Source: Cohnella ginsengisoli
GTDB taxonomy: Bacteria; Bacillota; Bacilli; Paenibacillales; Paenibacillaceae
DNA length: 64,000 nucleotides
Reading direction: 5' to 3'
NCBI RefSeq assembly: GCF_029525555.1
Contig: NZ_JAPDHZ010000003.1
Coordinates: 1,302,001-1,366,000, forward strand
The notes under the pieces are model-generated. The model searched no databases. It was not told the origin of the DNA and saw only the letters and a program-made list of their open reading frames with translations. Below, piece by piece: positions 1 through 8,579 of this stretch; position 1 is the stretch's first letter; every line of letters begins with the position of its first letter. Both the position numbers and the translations under genes were made by a program.

Positions 1-271
1 CGAGTCTACGAGCTGATGAAGGATTTATTCGCCAAACAAAGCCAGTGGAGCGAAGCCGACAGCCATTCGATTAAAAAAAATGTTAACCGAAGCGTATGGG
101 TTACAGGAACAACCTGATAACATCGACTTAAGTTTAAGCATTATTGCAGAAGCCATTCAACGTCATGTGAAGATGGTGCCGACCGTATTCATTAACGGCA
201 ATGAAATCCAATACCCTGATGAAATTGATGCAAGCGGGTTAATAAAAGAAGTCGAACAAGCCTTGGCCTAA
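1..271 (+). CDS. Thioredoxin-fold (DsbA-like) protein, 3' part only
   Basis: The C-terminal part of a gene that begins before the window. The conserved feature is MVPTVFINGNEI, which looks like the cis-proline segment (VPT) and following strand of a thioredoxin/DsbA-type oxidoreductase; the active-site cysteines would lie upstream of the window. The reading frame at bases 1-72 does not match the frame of the final 63 residues. They join cleanly if one A is dropped from the A8 run at 73-80. It is followed at 309-343 by a clear terminator. Substrate and exact subfamily cannot be told from this fragment. Confidence 0.6.
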
Positions 272-308
272 GAAATGCTGTATGACGAAAAATGAGCGCA
301 AAACAGAA

Positions 309-343
309 CCCCCGAAACCGTATGCGTTTCGGGGGGTGTTTAT
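309..343 (+). terminator. Intrinsic terminator after the thioredoxin-fold gene
   Basis: A perfect 10-bp stem (309-318 with 326-335) closes a 7-base loop and is followed by GTGTTT. It lies 38 bases after the stop of the upstream gene. Confidence 0.8.
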
Positions 344-344
344 G

Positions 345-764
345 GTCGACATAAGGTTTCCGTCTATGCTGCAAGGTTCCTATGAAGTGGATGTTGCTCA
401 TCTTTGCTCAATTCGTTGGCTTGAGAGTTCCCGGACGGGCACAGGTACGATACAGATGAAGGCCAATGCGTTCGCCTCGATCCAAGTCCGTTCCCGATGT
501 TTCTTCGGCATATGCGAAGTCCATTTTCCCAAAATAACGATTCACCGCAACAGCTCCAAAATCCTTTTTTGCATCTGAAAGCGGGATGAGCGAAATGGGA
601 CAGCCGCGCATGAGCTGCGATCTGGACATAAGCCTATACTTTTGCCGCCGATACGGAGAGAGCAAATTGAATGTAAAAATCGCCCTTGTCCGGCTGACTG
701 AGCCAGACAAAGGCGACTGCGAGCCCGGGAACGCGCCTTGTCGGTCACGTGTCCGCTGGAGGCA
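345..764. other. No gene recognised
   Basis: About 420 bases between the terminator and the stop of the SDR gene. Open frames exist on the minus strand (for example 408-710), but they have no recognisable family, no convincing ribosome site and no conserved motif. It could be a decayed gene. Confidence 0.5.
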
Positions 765-1519
765 CTAATCCATATGGATGCCGCCGTTCACTTTCATGCA
801 GCTGCCGGTGACGAACCGGCTCTCCTCGCCGGCAAAAAAAGGCGATCGCCCCCGACAGGTCATCCGGCAAAGCTACCCGCTGCATCGGAGTCATCGCCGC
901 GAGCTGCTGCTTGACCGCTTCCGGGGTTACGCTTGACGCTTCCGTTTCGACCAGCCCGGGTGAAACGATGTTGGCGGTCACCCCATAAGGCGCGCTCTCC
1001 AGCGCCACATATTTGACGAACGCTTCAAGCGCCGCCTTGGCCGAGCCGTGTGCGGCCATATAAGGCACCGGGGTGTCGGCCGCATTGCTGGAAACGTAAA
1101 TCATTCTTCCGTATTTCCGTTCGGTCATGGCAGGCAATACGGCTTGCGTCAATGTAAAAGCAGCCTTCATCTCGTCGTTCAACTTCTGGGCTAACTCTTC
1201 CCATTGCATCCCCATTACCGGCTTCATAACAAATGACATATGCGCATTGTTCACCAGAATGTCGATGTCGCCCCATGCTGCCCGAATGGAATCCAGTGCT
1301 TCCCTTACTTGTTCAGGATCGCGCACGTCCGCTTTGGCAAGCGCCGCCTCTCCCCCGGCTTGCCGGATCCGATCCACGACAGCTTGCGCCGACTCCGCCT
1401 GGCGCACATAATTTACGGCAACCTTAGCCCCAAGCCTGGCCAGCTCCAGCGCCGCCGCCGCGCCGATTCCGCGGCCCCCCTCCCGATACGAATGCAACTT
1501 TGCCATGTAAACGATTCAT
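765..1519 (-). CDS. Short-chain dehydrogenase/reductase, FabG-like; two +1 frameshifts in this sequence
   Basis: About 250 residues, a Rossmann-fold NAD(P)-dependent oxidoreductase of the classical SDR size. The start is the ATG at 1519 (MNRLHGKV), seven bases after GGAGGG. Two homopolymers break the frame: C6 at 1475-1480 and A7 at 834-840. Removing one base from each restores the cofactor motif SGGGRGIG, the NNAH segment, VSS, the PGLVET segment after the active site, and the C-terminus GSCMKVNGGIHMD. The position normally held by the catalytic tyrosine of YxxxK is His here (HGSAK). The substrate is unknown. It stands alone, with no operon partner. Confidence 0.85.
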
Positions 1520-1569
1520 ACAGTTCCCTCCAAATTGTGCGATACAGAATGTTTGTCGAAAATTTAACT

Positions 1570-1678
1570 TAAAGAGTCCGGTCACGTTTCCTGTAGCGTA
1601 GCTTGTAGAGACATAGCTGAAGATGATCAAGCCCTCATTTACGCCGACAAGACCGCCGGTTTTCCAATTCCCTGTAAC
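1570..1678 (-). pseudogene. Relic of a GLUG-repeat surface protein
   Basis: An open stretch on the minus strand reads TGGLVGVNEGLI and then SYATGNVTG. This is the signature of the GLUG motif found in tandem in large secreted adhesins and surface proteins. A stop codon (TAG) lies just before it, no start or signal peptide is present, and the following codons run into the SDR leader. I read it as one or two surviving repeats of a lost gene. Confidence 0.5.
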
Positions 1679-1863
1679 CTATGCTGCGATCAGCAGCATG
1701 CTCACGACAACGCTTCCCGCGCATTTTAGCTATTATGTGATAACATCCTTTTGCTCCTCCTCTAGCTTTTACAAACTTGGATAAGTATTCCTATCTTTTT
1801 TGATCTTATGTTTTTCAACTCAAGTCGAGTAGTGACAGCGGTCATAACTTTAGTCACAGGAAT

Positions 1864-2037
1864 TTATGATGTTGGTTCTTGTTCATTTGCAGTTTTAGGT
1901 AAATATTGTGCCGGAGGTGCCGTTTCCTCAAGATTTGTATAGTTGGAAAGTTGGAGCTTCAAGGAACGATTCTCCTGTTTAAGAGCTTCTATGTCTTTCA
2001 AAGCCCTAAATAATTGTTGCTCCAGATCGCTACTCAT
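1864..2037 (-). CDS. Small coiled-coil protein, 57 aa, unrecognised
   Basis: The ATG at 2037 follows CAGGAGACGGT, a good ribosome site. The first 30 residues are rich in Leu, Glu, Lys and Gln with heptad spacing (LEQQLFRALKDIEALKQE), typical of a short coiled coil. The tail is Pro/Thr rich and polar. There is no signal peptide or membrane segment. I do not recognise the family; N-terminal coils of this kind also occur on some transposase and helicase proteins, so it could be the head of a lost larger gene. It lies downstream of the VapC-like toxin on the same strand. Confidence 0.45.
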   Translation of the reverse strand: MSSDLEQQLFRALKDIEALKQENRSLKLQLSNYTNLEETAPPAQYLPKTANEQEPTS

Positions 2038-2133
2038 ACCGTCTCCTGAATTAAATGATTTGGTCGTATATAGGGGAGTAAATTGATATTAAAAAACCGG
2101 CTCTCCAACTTATAGTAGAAGAGACGGTTAAGC

Positions 2134-2538
2134 TTAAACTATATCTATATTTAATCGCGGGATACCCAATTCTTGCTCGACAAAGTTCATATTAGAATCT
2201 CTAGAAACTAATGTAAGTTCATGAACTGACGCTGTAGCAATAATAAGAGCATCCTGCGTTTTTAACTTACGTCCCTTGCTTATAAGATCCCTACGTAGCG
2301 TTCCAGCTATTTTTGCAATTTCGGATGAAACATCTATACATCTTTTTTGATGTAAACAGTTTTCTGCGCGTAGTTGTTCCTCGTGCTTTAACCCTGCAAA
2401 TACCTCAGAAATCGTAATTGCCGAAAAATAAATCGGCATTTTACTACGGGAGGCCTGTTGAACAAAATCGATTACATTACTCTCGTTAATAAGAATCACG
2501 ATCGCAATATTCGTGTCCAGGAGATACCCTCTGCTCAT
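2134..2538 (-). CDS. PIN-domain ribonuclease toxin, VapC family
   Basis: 134 residues, the normal VapC length. The acidic residues expected of a Mg2+-dependent PIN nuclease are visible: Asp in YLLDTN near the N-terminus, Glu in SEVFAGL, Asp in TQDALIIATA and Asp in SRDSNM. The ATG at 2538 overlaps the stop of a short upstream frame by ATGA, the usual toxin-antitoxin coupling, and sits 10 bases from GAGG. VapC toxins cleave tRNA or rRNA and are held inactive by a small DNA-binding antitoxin, which here looks short or broken. The base composition is AT-rich compared with most of the window. Confidence 0.85.
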   Translation of the reverse strand: MSRGYLLDTNIAIVILINESNVIDFVQQASRSKMPIYFSAITISEVFAGLKHEEQLRAENCLHQKRCIDVSSEIAKIAGTLRRDLISKGRKLKTQDALIIATASVHELTLVSRDSNMNFVEQELGIPRLNIDIV

Positions 2539-2612
2539 GCATTCCATTCCTCACGCGATTGGCCCACTTCTTTAAGAAGCTCGGTTGTTCTGAGAATAGG
2601 AACATGGATCAC
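2535..2612 (-). pseudogene. Probable remnant of the VapC antitoxin
   Basis: A 25-residue frame starting at GTG 2612 (VIHVPILRTTELLKEVG, ending EEWNA) overlaps the toxin start by ATGA. This is where a translationally coupled antitoxin C-terminus belongs. Immediately upstream, in another frame, is KIFEVIAVVRYRVSDP, which could be the missing N-terminal part after a single-base shift. The antitoxin class cannot be assigned. Confidence 0.35.
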
Positions 2613-2665
2613 TCACTCTATATCGTACGACTGCAATCACTTCAAATATCTTCTTTCAACCTGTT

Positions 2666-2827
2666 CTACCCATCCAGCGCTTGATAATCACGAATCATGC
2701 TCTCATCTTCAAACAATAAATGATCATTTTCGCCGTTCTCGTAATTTTTTTTTAACCTTGGCAGGGTGGTTTCGACAAACAAGCGTTGCTTTTCTTCGTC
2801 AGCTGCGGCAAGCGTGTAGGTGGTCAT
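2666..2827 (-). CDS. Small uncharacterised protein, 53 aa, possibly a relic
   Basis: The frame from ATG 2827 starts MTTYTLAAADEEKQR, is acidic and lacks a convincing ribosome site. A one-base shift near its end would prolong it through WVEQVERRYLK to a stop at 2637, just before the antitoxin remnant. It may therefore be part of the same decayed antitoxin region. No family is recognised. Confidence 0.25.
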   Translation of the reverse strand: MTTYTLAAADEEKQRLFVETTLPRLKKNYENGENDHLLFEDESMIRDYQALDG

Positions 2828-2861
2828 CTACTGATGAGAACAACCTTCAAGAGTCAATGTC

Positions 2862-3650
2862 TTAACGATGTAGTTCTTTGGCGGATTTAGCACCCCGGTT
2901 GTGCAACCATTGAACCAAATCGTCAGTAGCGCTTCGTTGTGCTGCATCCAAGGGGGTCAATCCATCCCACACGGAAATCCAGTTCAATTCGGCCCCTCGT
3001 TCGAGCAAATACTCGGCAGAGTGCTGCTGTCCGCCGTGGCAAGCGCACCAGAAGGCGACGGTAACTTCATCAGGAGGTGGATTGTGCCCGGCTCCCCACG
3101 GATATCGCTGTTCAAGTGTGGTCCCGGTAAAGTGGGCTTCCATGTCATCCAACAGTCCGAGCGCAGCCGCATGCCAGAGAGCGAAACTTGCGCCGCGCTC
3201 AACCAGACGATGTGCAGCCCTCCACTGCCCAAACGCCACTGCGTCGTCCAGCGGCGTTCCACCGGCGATGACCGCACCCGACGCCTCAATATCAGCGCCG
3301 GCATCGAGAAGCGCATCAAGCACCTCGATATCATCGCTGCTCGCGGCCCAATGAAGAGGTGTCTCGATATTAGGACCGGCGATTCGAGCGTTCACCTCAG
3401 CGCCAGCTTTGACCAATGTGGCTATCGTTGACGCAGCGTTTGGAAAATGGCCGGGCCAGTCGGTAGCCACATGCAACAGCGTACGTGATACGTTACCGTT
3501 ACGCATATCGCCTCCTATAATTCTCGCCGTAGCTAATCCCGGATTCTCGGTGAGCAGCTTCTGCAATCCCGGGATATCGCCGGTGCGGATTACCTCGCGC
3601 AAGGTGACCGCAAGAGGCTCGTTTTCAGAAATTATCACAATGTAAAACAT
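2862..3650 (-). CDS. Ankyrin-repeat protein
   Basis: About 262 residues from the ATG at 3650; a GTG at 3638 is also possible. At least four ankyrin units are visible: RTLLHVATDWPGH, ETPLHWAASSDDIEVL, GGTPLDDAVAFGQWRAA and LTPLDAAQRSATDDLV, each followed by a helix and an LLxxGA-type turn (ALLDAGADIEA, YLLERGAELN). There is no signal peptide, so it is probably a cytoplasmic protein-binding scaffold. The partner is unknown. It is a single gene in the AT-richer accessory stretch, although its own composition is close to the genome average. Confidence 0.8.
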   Translation of the reverse strand: MFYIVIISENEPLAVTLREVIRTGDIPGLQKLLTENPGLATARIIGGDMRNGNVSRTLLHVATDWPGHFPNAASTIATLVKAGAEVNARIAGPNIETPLHWAASSDDIEVLDALLDAGADIEASGAVIAGGTPLDDAVAFGQWRAAHRLVERGASFALWHAAALGLLDDMEAHFTGTTLEQRYPWGAGHNPPPDEVTVAFWCACHGGQQHSAEYLLERGAELNWISVWDGLTPLDAAQRSATDDLVQWLHNRGAKSAKELHR

Positions 3651-3850
3651 CCCTTCTAATCCCAAAATAAAAGCAGTGTTATGCGGAACGTCGCAACAAT
3701 GCTCGATAACCATAAGCGTCAAATAGCACTCAGTTTGACATCAAGGTGCGCACCGGTAGTCCTTATATGTCGGTCCATTGGATATAATGTGACAGAGCCA
3801 TTCATTAATAAGAAGGAATTAAGCAGTACGAGTATGAATACCAAGAGAAA

Positions 3851-4234
3851 CTATTGGAGCCCAAATTGCGATTTAGCCTGCAATTTGTCGCCCACGAAAA
3901 CGAAGGTGGCACTCGCCCCAACCTCGCCCCTGCCTCTATACATCACACCAATGCCATGCAAGTCGCTGCCTTCCTCGCCCGTTTCCGTTTTTGTTTCTCC
4001 TTCGCCGCCGACAATCTTAATGATTTCTTTGTAGGTCATTCCATTTTTGATTTTATCGTATTTTTCCTTCGTGATTTCAACTTTTTCAGCGGATCCTGTA
4101 TTGCCGCTTGGCGACTCCGCTGGGGAAACAGCGGAACTCCCCGTCGGCCCTTTCTGAACATTGTCGCTCGCATTGCTGCATGCCGCCGCTGTGAGCATAA
4201 GATATATGATGATTGCTAGTCGAATGGTTTTCAT
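3851..4234 (-). CDS. Lipoprotein with a DUF3862-type domain
   Basis: 127 residues. The ATG at 4234 is four bases after AGGAGG. The N-terminus is a lipoprotein signal with the lipobox cysteine at residue 19 (TAAACSN), then a Ser/Pro/Gly linker, then a small domain with NGMTYKEIIKIVGGEGE. That pattern is typical of DUF3862, which is related to the BamE/SmpA fold. It should be anchored on the outer face of the membrane. Function is unknown; in this family the domain is often a small protein-binding module. Confidence 0.75.
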   Translation of the reverse strand: MKTIRLAIIIYLMLTAAACSNASDNVQKGPTGSSAVSPAESPSGNTGSAEKVEITKEKYDKIKNGMTYKEIIKIVGGEGETKTETGEEGSDLHGIGVMYRGRGEVGASATFVFVGDKLQAKSQFGLQ

Positions 4235-4300
4235 ACATCCTCCTATAGTTCCACATAATGCGGGCAAAAAGCGTACCGATGCCAAATAGTAGGCCACCTA

Positions 4301-4343
4301 GCAAATAGAAATCCCCCCGTTATCAAATACAACATAACGAGGG
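4301..4343 (-). terminator. Probable terminator after the DUF6326 gene
   Basis: Inverted repeat of about 10 bp (4314-4323 with 4334-4343, one mismatch), followed on the minus strand by ATTTCTATTT. It lies 50 bases after the stop at 4393. Confidence 0.5.
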
Positions 4344-4392
4344 TCCCGAGATTCTTATGCGCTGTCTCGCCTAACGATGGCGAACTGGATGA

Positions 4393-4824
4393 TCATGATA
4401 ACGAAGACGGCCATTTCCATGCATACCTGATAATTAGACAAAGAAGAGCAACTTCAACAACGGCACCAAACACCATGTGCGCCCAAGCCTCTCCTGCTAA
4501 ATTAAACAACATATACGGAATATACACCGCGGCAATAATGATATTTGCCCGGCGATTTACCTTAGCCGGCAGGGCAACAGAAAGGAAAATCATAAGAACT
4601 GGAATTGTCACCAAAACAAGAGCTATCAATAGAAAGACAAAAGTAATGTCAAATGTAAATACTTTTCCTGCCAGTATATCTTCTATCTTGCCAGGCATAT
4701 ACAAGTGAAAATAATCAACATAAACGTAGAGAAACATAAAACTCGTCCACAGTGTAGCAATCTTCAGTTTCACATTGACTTTGATGTCTTCTAGCGCACT
4801 TTGTGCTTTATTTTGCGTATTCAT
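4393..4824 (-). CDS. Four-helix integral membrane protein, DUF6326 type
   Basis: 143 residues from the ATG at 4824, preceded by GAGGGAG. Four hydrophobic segments are visible: LWTSFMFLYVYVDYFHLYM, FVFLLIALVLVTIPVLMIF, IIIAAVYIPYMLFNL and VVEVALLCLIIRYAW. The phrase YVDYFHLYMPG between the first two is typical of the DUF6326 family. Function is unknown. The gene is AT-rich and sits alone between a lipoprotein and a LuxR-type regulator. Confidence 0.7.
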   Translation of the reverse strand: MNTQNKAQSALEDIKVNVKLKIATLWTSFMFLYVYVDYFHLYMPGKIEDILAGKVFTFDITFVFLLIALVLVTIPVLMIFLSVALPAKVNRRANIIIAAVYIPYMLFNLAGEAWAHMVFGAVVEVALLCLIIRYAWKWPSSLS

Positions 4825-4932
4825 CGTAATCTCCCTCTCATAAATCAAAAGTTGTTAGAAACAATTTATCACGAGGGAGAATGGATACCTAGACACTAAA
4901 GTGTTGTTTTTCAAATTCACAAGAGCAGTAAC

Positions 4933-7553
4933 TTATAGCAAACGCAGCTCATGTGTGCGTAAGATTGCTTCGGCGCGGCTTTTGACTTGCAGCTTAGAAA
5001 AGATACGTTGATTATGCCCCTTAATGGTATTGAGAGTGACGAAAAGCATCTTGCTGATCTCATGATTGGAAAGCCCCTGAGCAATTAGGCGTAAAACCTC
5101 CAATTCTCTTTGAGTTAAGGGAGCCACAGATGGATGTTTCGTTGAAAAATGTAAAAGTAACGTGTTTATATGATCTGTCATAATTTCAAATCGCAGAGAA
5201 GCTTTTAAAAGTGCTTCCATTGGAGCTCCTTCATCTAAAAAAACACGCAGGTGACCTTCTGTTTTAGCGATCTCAATGGCCTCCATTAAAGGCACAACAG
5301 CTTTTTGTATTTCCTTTGCCTGAAAATAGGTTAATGCATGCAGAATCAGCCTTTCCATTGATGCTGGAGACATCGATTCTATTTTTAATAAGGCTTGATC
5401 TGTTTCACCTGCAGCCAAGTGCACACGAATTTGCTCATTGGTCAGATTGTATTTCTGAACAAGATATTGTGCCGATGGGATATCATTGATGTGAAGTCGG
5501 GTAAGCACTTCAACTTGTGCAACCTTGTACATGTTCTTAGAGAAGTTATTTTTTTGAAGGGACTGGCTTGCTTGTTTGAGTAATTTCAAAGTCTCTCCTA
5601 CTTTTCCTTGAGCAAGGTTTATTCTTGCAAGGAATAGCTCGCAAACTGCAAGGGTGTCCATATTGTTCAAGTGCCGCGCCAATTGTATGGCTTCTTGAAT
5701 GAGATCTAACGCTTCCTTCATGTGATCTTGTTCGTAAGCGATACGTGATAAACCGAGATAAGCGACAGCGGAAGCCGGAAAAGCTAAGTGTCCATCTAAA
5801 TTCAGAACTTTCATGTAGCTACTTTTAGCCAAGTGGAGTTGATTCTCCATTTCATAAATGTTGCCTAATCCAATTGAAGCCAAGATTATGATAATAAAAT
5901 GACCTATAGTTTCACTACTCCTCAGCGCATCGTCATAAGCTTCCCGTGCCAATTTAGGATTGCCTTGCATCTGGCGAGCGAAGCCCAATGTCCACTTCGT
6001 AGCAGCAAGTACCGGCAGGTTTAGAGGACTAAGGTTTTCGATAGCATGTTGAGAGCATTCCATAATGCGAGATAAATTGTTTTGCGAAACAGCCACCGCT
6101 GCTCTGGTCGCGGAAATATGTCCCATTAAATTTTGTTTATTTTCGTTTTGAGGGAGTGCGCGTAGAGCGTTCTCCGCCGTGACCAATACTTTCTCAACTT
6201 CTCCAACTCTACCCAGAAACAATAGCGTTGTGGCATATAGCACTCTTAACGAGGGTTTAGCATCTAAAACGGATAAAGGTAGCGATTCAAGCCAATGAAC
6301 AACCGGTGTTGCTGCGCCACGATAAAGTAAAGGAACGCCGCCTCCTTCTACAAGTCTGGAAGCACCTTCAATATCCTTTGCTTCCACCGCATGATAAAAA
6401 GCCTCAAGTATGAAATGATTGTTCTCATACCAAAGGCTTGCCCGCTTATGTAGCTTGGAGATAATATCCTGATCGTCGGCAATTTGTTCTCTATTTTTTT
6501 TCAAATCTCATTTTTAATAGCTCAGCGAAAAGATGATGGTAGCGATACCACCGCCGTTCCTGATCTAAGGGAATGATAAACAAATTTTTTCTTTCCAGAT
6601 ATTCAATCGTTTTTTTGGCTATTCCAACCAGTAGGAATCAATTCATCCGATAATAGAGCATCACAAAGAGGTGCAGAAAACCGTTCGAGCATGGAAGTAG
6701 CCATTAAAAAATTTAGTATGTGTTCGGGCAGTTGGACAAGAATTTCATCAAATAGATACTCCATAACAAAATGGCGGCTCCCCGCTAGGAAGTCCGTCTC
6801 CAATAAACAGGTGCCATCTTTATTCCCTTGAATGGAAAGTGCTGCGAGTTGAAGGCCTGTAACCCATCCTTCCGTTATTTTTTCAAGTTCGATAATATTT
6901 TTTTTTGTTAGGCTAAGCCCCATGACTTGATTTAGAAAACATACCGTTTCGATGCCTGTAAAACGCAAATCCTTAACGCCTATCTCCATCAGCTGATTTT
7001 TAGCACGCAGCTTGGATAACGGTAGATCGGGAATGTCACGTGATACGATGGTTAAATTCATATGAGAAGGCATTTGTGCGACTAGAAAGCGTAGACCTTG
7101 CTCAATAGAACGGTTATTTATTAAATGATAATCATCAATGACCATCGTAAAAGCCTTTTGCATGGTGTTAAGTTCATTGATAAATTGGCTTAGGACTGCA
7201 TCAATTTGTGGCAATTGAGGGGATCTTAGCGAAATGAGAATTCCATTTCCTACGTTTGGAAAAACGATTCGAATCGCCTCTATTACATATGTGAGAAAGC
7301 GTATAACATCGTTATCCCTTTCATCTAACGAAAGCCATGCAACAGGCCGGTCACAAATCGACGCCCATTGACTCACTACGGTTGTTTTTCCAAAGCCTGC
7401 AGGCGCTGAAACAAGACTTAGCCTTTTATCCTGACCTCTATTAAGCAGATCAAGCAAATGGTTTCGATCAACCATCAATTGCCGTGAGGGCGGCTTCTCT
7501 AGCTTCGTAGTTAGAACTTCGTTAGTTACATGAGATTTTGTTTCTTGCTTCAT
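4933..7553 (-). CDS. MalT-like LuxR-family ATP-dependent transcription regulator; two +1 frameshifts
   Basis: The restored protein is about 872 residues, the usual size for MalT/LAL-type STAND regulators. It starts at ATG 7553, five bases after GGAGGTG. The N-terminal ATPase has Walker A APAGFGKTT at about 50-58 and a Walker B region MVIDDYH. A helical region follows with RRWYRYHHLFAELL, then TPR-like helices. The last 60 residues are a LuxR helix-turn-helix (LTQRELEVLRLIAQGLSN). The frame breaks at T7 6610-6616 and T8 6494-6501; dropping one T at each joins the two halves without loss. These proteins bind an inducer and ATP, oligomerise and activate transcription. The target is not evident. 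AT-rich relative to the flanks. Confidence 0.85.
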
Positions 7554-7974
7554 AACGACACCTCCTCGACCTTGCAAGTAGTAATATTATGGCATATCGT
7601 GCTATAAGAATAATGCATATGCGCAAAGTGCTTCAAACCAAAAACACAAGTCCTTTTTTATATGGATATTATACTAAAAATGTGCTAAAGATGACTAAGA
7701 CCGAGCCGATTTCTTACGTTCTGGCGCACTGCATTCATGTTGGAAATCCGTGCAATATAAGGGAACGGCCAATCTCGATGATCAGCCGCTCCAATTTGAC
7801 AGATTGTTCAAAACTTAGTGTCACTCAAAACTGAATAAAAAATGAACGGTAGATATGATTCTACGTCCCTGTAAATTACAGCTCCAACAGATGATCTGCT
7901 ACGACATATCTACGCATACGACGCCCAAATCTAGGTCCAGAACGACAGAAACCTCAATTTTATCCTTCAGCACC
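7554..7974. other. No gene recognised; AT-rich spacer
   Basis: Leader of the MalT-like gene plus about 300 bases without a supported gene. A short minus-strand stretch ending RRYVVADHLLEL has protein-like composition but is broken by stops, so decay of a former gene is likely. Confidence 0.4.
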
Positions 7975-8312
7975 TTATTTTGAAGTCGTTGCCATCCGCC
8001 GTGAACGTACTAAATCGTAAATCGCACAAAGTTTTGCCTTTGCATCGAGCATAAGGCGGATGGCATTTTTTCCAGCGAGTGTTGTTTCGGCTGAAAAATC
8101 ACGTTTGTTATGAATACAATCTCTAGCCAGTTTAATTTCCCTGCAAATACTTTTCGGCGTTCAGGGTGAACAGGATCTATTCCCCGGGCAAGAGCATCGG
8201 GATCTATGTTAACGCTGATTCCAAGCCGATCTGCGATCAAGTTTCTAATCGTGCTTTTTCCACTTCCGTTATTTCCTGCAAACACATACATGATCGGTGC
8301 CCACTCATGCAT
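7975..8312 (-). pseudogene. Zeta-toxin-like kinase, truncated and frameshifted
   Basis: It starts at ATG 8312 (MHEWAPIMYVFAGNNGSGKST), overlapping the stop of the upstream antitoxin-like gene. The P-loop GNNGSGKST and DPDALARG are the nucleotide and substrate motifs of zeta-family toxins, which phosphorylate UDP-N-acetylglucosamine. After VFAG the frame shifts by one missing base; the other frame continues with FSAETTLAGKNAIRLM, the expected next motif. It then ends at about 110 residues, whereas the family needs about 190-270, so the C-terminal half is missing. This is a relic rather than a homopolymer slip. Confidence 0.7.
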
Positions 8313-8481
8313 GAGGGACATCCTCGTCGGAAAGGGGAACAATATCTCCGTTATAGTATTCTTTTACGATCTGACCATCTTTTGTCTTATATACAATATA
8401 TGTCCCGTTGGCTTTGGCATCCAATTTTGCGCGATCGCCCGTAAGTCTAATTAGTTTTTGCAGTTCTTTTATTTGATTCAT
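8305..8481 (-). CDS. Small protein upstream of the zeta toxin, probable antitoxin partner
   Basis: 58 residues from ATG 8481, preceded by GGTGAG. It is mostly helical and charged (IKELQKLIRL, DRAKLDAKANGTYIVY), ending in a strand-turn segment KDGQIVKEYYNGDIV. Its stop overlaps the toxin start. A small helical gene coupled to a zeta-type kinase is the usual antitoxin position, so I infer that role from context. With the toxin decayed, it is probably an orphan. Confidence 0.55.
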   Translation of the reverse strand: MNQIKELQKLIRLTGDRAKLDAKANGTYIVYKTKDGQIVKEYYNGDIVPLSDEDVPHA

Positions 8482-8579
8482 GTAACTCACCATCCCGTTA
8501 CATCAGTCTCATTTGAATCTGATTATAGCAAAGCTAAAACTTTAATTTAGTAAAATGGTCTTCTTGTTTGATGAGTAAC

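Noticed and set aside
7589..7834. Plus-strand small gene upstream of the MalT-like regulator
   Set aside because: No ribosome site, no conserved motif, and it lies in the regulator's leader on the opposite strand.
8542..8579. C-terminal extension of the rRNA methyltransferase to 8542
   Set aside because: The extra tail arises only from G6 at 8636-8641; with G5 the family-typical ending and stop at 8580 appear.
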